Of a stretch of DNA of 47,601 bases, positions 45,840 to 47,601 are shown piece after piece. The notes beneath the pieces were generated by a model, which saw nothing but the letters and a program-made list of their open reading frames with translations, did no database searches and was not told the origin of the DNA. The first letter of the stretch is position 1, and each line of letters begins with the position of its first letter. The stretch is taken from contig JANXVE010000129.1 in NCBI GenBank assembly GCA_025351825.1, positions 1-47,601 on the forward strand. Reading direction: 5' to 3'. This DNA comes from Chamaesiphon sp. 341R_metabat_111 (lineage in GTDB: Bacteria; Cyanobacteriota; Cyanobacteriia; Cyanobacteriales; Chamaesiphonaceae). The translations under genes and the position numbers were made by a program.

Positions 45840-46361
45840 TTATATTTCTCGATCTGTACATTTCTGCAAGTTCTTCATCTCACCAAAGGTTGTAAAACAC
45901 CGCTGACACCAACCATCAACCCACAAAGCCGGAACTTTAAACCGTGCCCCACACTTAGGACATTCCGATAACAACCTCAATTGATGCTGATGACATCGAT
46001 CTACACTCTTCAACTGCCACTCAATCCGATGATAGGGCGATTCGCCATAACAAGCCCCGCACAAACGAATCGGCTCCATCTTCATCCCCATCCCCACTGG
46101 TGGCAACATCTCCATCAACCTCTCCACATCCACACCCACAACTCCAGCGAAAGCTGCCAATTGGCTCGGAGATGGTGGCGGATTAAACCGAAACTTTTCC
46201 CATCGCGAAATTATTGCACCACCAAATCCCGCCGCCTTAGCTAATCTCCCTGGAGTCAAGTCATTCGCTCGACGAAACCGACCCAAAAAATGACTCAAAC
46301 TCTCTCCAGACAAAGGTTCGACCTGAAACAACCAAGCTTGAATCTCCTCAATTTCTATCAT
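45840..46361 (-). CDS. tniQ: TniQ, target-selection protein of the CAST
   Basis: 173 residues, the size typical of V-K TniQ (ShTniQ is about 167). N-terminal TniQ segment VEPLSGESLSHFLGRFRRAND and helix-turn-helix-like part, then two zinc-binding clusters: C101-x2-C104 with C123/H126, and C134-x2-C137 with C152-x2-C155. TniQ bridges the Cas12k-guide complex and TnsC. Its start overlaps the tnsC end by 4 bp, so the three transposition genes are one operon. Confidence 0.94.
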   Translation of the reverse strand: MIEIEEIQAWLFQVEPLSGESLSHFLGRFRRANDLTPGRLAKAAGFGGAIISRWEKFRFNPPPSPSQLAAFAGVVGVDVERLMEMLPPVGMGMKMEPIRLCGACYGESPYHRIEWQLKSVDRCHQHQLRLLSECPKCGARFKVPALWVDGWCQRCFTTFGEMKNLQKCTDREI

Positions 46362-47209
46362 TTATATTCCTCTGCAACTTCCTTCAAAGTCTGCAAATCG
46401 ATCTTCGCCAAACCCTTCTTGAGCGATCGAATTGCCGCCTCCCGCAGAATCATATCCATCAACCCGATATAACCGCCAGTAGCTTCTCCCAGAGTCTTGA
46501 TTATCGTCTTCCCCGTCAGATTTGAAGGAGTCGGCAACCGCAACACCTGCTGCTCCCAGATCTTCACAGTCCGCTCAAAATCCTCCCCCGACAACTTTCC
46601 AAACCGATAACAAGCGCGAAACCGATTGTAAACTTGCTCATCGCGCTTAATTACAGCATCTAATCGATCGGTACCTACAAGAATCACCGAAATCTGCAAA
46701 TTATCAAAAATATCCCGTACCTCTGCAAAAGTTTTTGGTTTAAATCGATCGGCTTCATCGATAATCAGCATCTCCACCTGACATCCCTTCATTACCCGCA
46801 GCGTTCGATCGCGCATTTCTGCAATCGTCCCTTTTGTCACTTGATACTTCAAATGACCTAAAATCACACCAAATAACTCCTTTGCACCACATTCCTGTGG
46901 TATTTGAATGTAAATCACGGGTACAGTCGGCGGTTTTCCTGCTACCTGTTGAGGTTTATTCCTCAACCGATACGCATCACACGCCATCGTCTTGCCCGTT
47001 CTAGATTCTCCTACCACTCGACCCGATTGACGAGACTGTCGCTTACCTTCCAGCCAGTCATGAGCGATTTGTACCTGATGGAGAGGGATAAAACCTTTCC
47101 GATTCAATCGTTCGATTGCCGCCTGAACTTCAGCCGTCATCACAGGAAGATTTCCTAGTTGCTGGGCAACAGTTGTTGCAGTTGGATCGATCGTACTTTT
47201 AGAATCCAT
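46358..47209 (-). CDS. tnsC: TnsC, AAA+ regulator of transposition
   Basis: 283 residues from ATG 47209 (the frame is open to 47236, but that would overlap tnsB by 38 bp instead of 11). AAA+ core with Walker A GESRTGKT (67-74) and Walker B MLIIDEAD (D151, E152). V-K TnsC forms ATP-dependent filaments on DNA that link the Cas12k target complex to TnsB. The length fits ShTnsC. Part of tnsB-tnsC-tniQ. Confidence 0.95.
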   Translation of the reverse strand: MDSKSTIDPTATTVAQQLGNLPVMTAEVQAAIERLNRKGFIPLHQVQIAHDWLEGKRQSRQSGRVVGESRTGKTMACDAYRLRNKPQQVAGKPPTVPVIYIQIPQECGAKELFGVILGHLKYQVTKGTIAEMRDRTLRVMKGCQVEMLIIDEADRFKPKTFAEVRDIFDNLQISVILVGTDRLDAVIKRDEQVYNRFRACYRFGKLSGEDFERTVKIWEQQVLRLPTPSNLTGKTIIKTLGEATGGYIGLMDMILREAAIRSLKKGLAKIDLQTLKEVAEEYK

Positions 47210-47601
47210 AATCTTGATGCATTTCCTCGTAATCAACTAGTGCGGGCATTTCCCAATCTGTCTCTGTCTTGGTTATTTCTATATCTGTTTCAGCTTCCAC
47301 TTGTGTCACCGATACAGATACCTGAACTTGCTTAACTTGTGCCTGTTCTGCCTTCTTGCGTTCTTTCTGGGTTGGCTTCCGATTTACAAAGATGTCTCGA
47401 TCTCGTACTTCCGCTAGGATCGATCGATTAGTAACGTCTTTCCCTTTCTCCCGCACCTTTCGACTCATCGCCTTCGCCTCATCTAGAGACAGTTCTTCCG
47501 TCTCTAAATCTTGAGCATGAGCGCGGGCTAAAAATACTTCATTCTCTCCCTCACGACGATAAATGAGGATTGTCGTAATATCTCTGGGATCGAATCGAAC
47601 A
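47199..47601 (-). CDS. tnsB: TnsB transposase, C-terminal 133 codons (5' end outside window)
   Basis: The frame is open from the window edge to the stop at 47199. The segment VRFDPRDITTILIYRREGEN, then VFLARAHAQDLETEELSLDEAKAMSRKVREKGK, matches the Mu-type beta-barrel end of V-K TnsB; the last ~40 residues are a variable linker and the TnsC-binding tail. TnsB is the DDE transposase that binds the end repeats and joins them to target DNA. The catalytic domain is outside the window, so its integrity cannot be judged. Confidence 0.93.
   Translation of the reverse strand, partial: VRFDPRDITTILIYRREGENEVFLARAHAQDLETEELSLDEAKAMSRKVREKGKDVTNRSILAEVRDRDIFVNRKPTQKERKKAEQAQVKQVQVSVSVTQVEAETDIEITKTETDWEMPALVDYEEMHQDYGF

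Larger units (their letters stand above)
22612..47601. mobile_element. Type V-K CRISPR-associated transposon (Tn7-like, Cas12k-guided), one end outside window
   Basis: From the guide-side end the order is: TnsB sites, homing guide, CRISPR array, tracrRNA, cas12k, CvkR-like regulator, about 20 kb cargo, tniQ, tnsC, tnsB. No tnsA is present in what is visible, as expected for V-K elements. At least 25 kb long. Cargo is dominated by anti-phage genes. Core proteins are full length with motifs intact, so the element may be active, provided tnsB and the other end are complete. Confidence 0.95.

Noticed and set aside
45981-46244. 87-residue plus-strand frame rich in His and Pro
   Set aside because: Shadow of tniQ on the opposite strand.

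Overview
This window is cyanobacterial chromosome. CGATCG and GCGATCGC (HIP1-type) words are dense throughout. Recognisable cyanobacterial families include exosortase O with its PEP-CTERM membrane partner, a Mo-dependent nitrogenase C-terminal family protein, a DUF3038 protein, XisH/XisI and a LabA-like NYN protein. The genus cannot be fixed from the sequence alone.

Positions 1-22,600 are ordinary host chromosome. In order they hold: an exosortase O / PEP-CTERM integral membrane protein operon (minus strand); YtxH-type and other small membrane proteins; a Fur-family regulator (probably Zur) next to a GlcNAc-1-P transferase (minus); purS-purQ, a large APC-type permease, yraN, a nitrogenase-associated small protein and lysS (plus); an AT-rich, foreign-looking methyltransferase + AlkB-type dioxygenase pair; xisI/xisH; a histone-deacetylase-family hydrolase; leuA; a NYN-domain protein; a DUF3038 protein; a site-2 protease with CBS domains; and tRNA-Gly(UCC).

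From 22,612 to beyond the right edge lies a type V-K CRISPR-associated transposon (CAST), a Tn7-like element guided by Cas12k. Its guide-side end (TGTACA plus four TnsB-type repeats) is just outside the tRNA-Gly gene. Moving inward come a delocalised homing guide with a 16-nt spacer identical to the tRNA, a three-repeat CRISPR array, the tracrRNA, cas12k (all minus strand) and a divergent MerR-type regulator of the CvkR kind. At the far right are tniQ, tnsC and the 3' end of tnsB, all minus strand. The tnsB-side end and the start of tnsB lie outside the window. The protospacer-to-insertion distance is 63 bp, which fits the 60-66 bp known for this family.

The roughly 20 kb of cargo between the CvkR-like gene and tniQ is largely anti-phage: a single-chain GmrSD-like DUF262-HNH nuclease; an XRE regulator, a leucine-rich-repeat protein and several unknowns; a four-gene ATPase (DUF499) - DUF3780 - DUF1156 methylase - PLD/SNF2 helicase operon of the helicase-methylase-ATPase (Hma-like) type; and an AAA ATPase + S8 subtilase pair matching IetAS. 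The element therefore looks like an RNA-guided vehicle that parks a multi-system defence island beside a tRNA gene.

The most unusual detail is in the guides. The tracrRNA anti-repeat is perfectly complementary (10 Watson-Crick pairs) to the degenerate homing repeat, but pairs with the normal array repeats only through several G-U wobbles. This suggests the homing guide is the favoured partner.
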